From Solimonas sp. SE-A11 (GTDB taxonomy: Bacteria > Pseudomonadota > Gammaproteobacteria > Nevskiales > Nevskiaceae): a stretch of 64,000 bases of DNA. This document shows, piece by piece, positions 63,170-64,000 of this stretch (within the stretch, counting starts at the first letter, position 1; every line of letters begins with the position of its first letter). The notes under the pieces were generated by a model, which did no database searches, was not told the DNA's origin, and was given only the letters and a program-made list of their open reading frames with translations. The DNA lies in NCBI RefSeq assembly GCF_030345715.1, contig NZ_JAUASX010000001.1, positions 496,001-560,000 of the forward strand, written 5' to 3'. Made by a program: the position numbers and the translations under genes.

Positions 63170-64000
63170 ATGGAGACGCCCGCCGCCGGTGCCGGGAGTG
63201 CTTCCGGAAACCCCAACGAGTTCAATCCTTACCTGCAGGGGCTCTACGCGCCCGTGGTACGCGAAGAAACCGTGCTGCACTGCGACATCGCCGGCGAGCT
63301 GCCGCGCGAGCTCTGGGGCGCCTATGTGCGCAACGGCCCCAACCCGGCGCAGGCCCCGCAGGGTCTGCATCACTGGTTCGACGGTGACGGCATGCTGCAT
63401 GGTGTGTGGTTCGAGGACGGCCGTGCCGAATACCGCAGCCGCTACGTGCGCTCGTCGGATTTCGAGGCGGACCTGGCGGGGAGCTGCGGCGCCAGTGGCG
63501 TGATGCTGCCGGCGCATCGTGAGCGCGGCGGCACGGTGTACAAGGACACCGCCAACACCGACATCCTGCTGCACGGCGGCAGCCTGCTGGCGCTGTGGTA
63601 CGTCAGCGGCACACCGGTGCGCGTCGATGCACGCACGCTGCAGACGCTGCGCGATGAGCGTTTCGACAGTCGCTTGCCGCGCCATGTCTCGGCGCACTCC
63701 AAGACCGATCCGGTCAGCGGCGAGTTCGTGTTCTTCGACTACGCGCTGTACGAGCCCTGGATGTCCTTCGGCGTGGTGGACCGTGAAGGACGCCTGCTGA
63801 ACTTCGACAAGGTGGAGTTGCCGGGCCCGCGACTGCCACACGACATGGGCCTGACGGAGAACTACCTGATCCTGCACGATCTGCCGGTGGTGATGACCGA
63901 GCAGGGCCTGAAGCGCGGGCAATGGACCATCGAGCAGCGTCGCGACCAGCCGGCCCGCTTCGGCGTGGTACCGCGGCGCGGACGCGGCAGCCAGGTGCGC
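63170..64000 (+). CDS. carotenoid/lignostilbene-type dioxygenase (cut by window end)
   Basis: The first 277 codons of a carotenoid-oxygenase family protein, running off the window. Diagnostic segments are WGAYVRNGPNP near residues 49-59, HHWFDGDGMLHGVWF near 66-80, and two of the four iron-binding histidines in SAHSKTDP near 178-185 and HDMGLTENY near 224-232. The family uses non-haem iron and O2 to split carbon-carbon double bonds of carotenoids, stilbenes or isoeugenol-like phenylpropanoids. ATG 63170 has an excellent GGAGGGAGGAGAA. It is divergent from the DUF1302/DUF1329 operon, which suggests joint control for uptake and cleavage of a hydrophobic substrate. Confidence 0.92.
   Translation, partial: METPAAGAGSASGNPNEFNPYLQGLYAPVVREETVLHCDIAGELPRELWGAYVRNGPNPAQAPQGLHHWFDGDGMLHGVWFEDGRAEYRSRYVRSSDFEADLAGSCGASGVMLPAHRERGGTVYKDTANTDILLHGGSLLALWYVSGTPVRVDARTLQTLRDERFDSRLPRHVSAHSKTDPVSGEFVFFDYALYEPWMSFGVVDREGRLLNFDKVELPGPRLPHDMGLTENYLILHDLPVVMTEQGLKRGQWTIEQRRDQPARFGVVPRRGRGSQVR

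Overview
The window is a GC-rich proteobacterial chromosome segment with two very different halves. The gene content suggests a metabolically versatile, probably aerobic gammaproteobacterium, perhaps of the Nevskiales/Solimonadaceae type. The clues are repeated DUF1302/DUF1329 envelope pairs, a Baeyer-Villiger monooxygenase, ketone carboxylase genes, REP-like repeats and a class Ia NrdB. This placement is inferred from content, not from a marker gene.

Bases 1-24.3 kb are a defence island: most of a Dpd system, which replaces guanine in DNA with 7-deazaguanine derivatives and restricts unmodified DNA. A DGQHR-type DpdB-like gene is followed by queC, queD and queE (preQ0 synthesis). After a decayed spacer comes a tightly overlapping operon dpdE-F-G-H-I-J-K-D (restriction: three helicase-type ATPases, a P-loop protein, a phospholipase-D-like protein and helical accessory proteins). 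DpdA (the DNA base-exchange enzyme), DpdC and FolE are not in view; dpdA and dpdC would be expected beyond the left edge. QueD is a fusion of three QueD-like modules whose catalytic residues are divided between modules. On the opposite strand, converging on dpdD, lies a separate pair: a second DGQHR protein and an HNH nuclease.

Bases 24.7-29 kb are chromosomal backbone: nrdB without an adjacent nrdA, with two NrdR-box-like sites exactly 32 bp apart upstream, and a large unrecognised protein with a cold-shock-like N-terminus and a PD-(D/E)xK-like motif.

Bases 29.3-64 kb look like a catabolic region for a hydrophobic ketone or secondary alcohol. It starts with a Baeyer-Villiger-type flavin monooxygenase and an alpha/beta hydrolase. 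Next is an envelope set: an MMPL/RND transporter, two Tat-signal DUF1329 proteins, a YCF48-like repeat protein and a DUF1302 outer-membrane protein. An acetophenone-carboxylase-like gene set (alpha, gamma, alpha-prime, beta and a possible fifth subunit) follows, mixed with two SDR dehydrogenases, a DUF3237 protein, two paralogous acetoacetyl-CoA-synthetase-type ligases and a saccharopine-dehydrogenase-like protein. The implied chemistry is alcohol to ketone, ATP-dependent carboxylation to a beta-keto acid, then CoA activation. A MalT-type LuxR regulator, split by a one-base frameshift, a second DUF1329/DUF1302 operon and the start of a carotenoid/lignostilbene-type dioxygenase complete the window. 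Paired TACCCAT dyads upstream of the transporter operon are plausible sites for a LuxR-type regulator. I saw no tRNA, rRNA, CRISPR array or intact insertion sequence.
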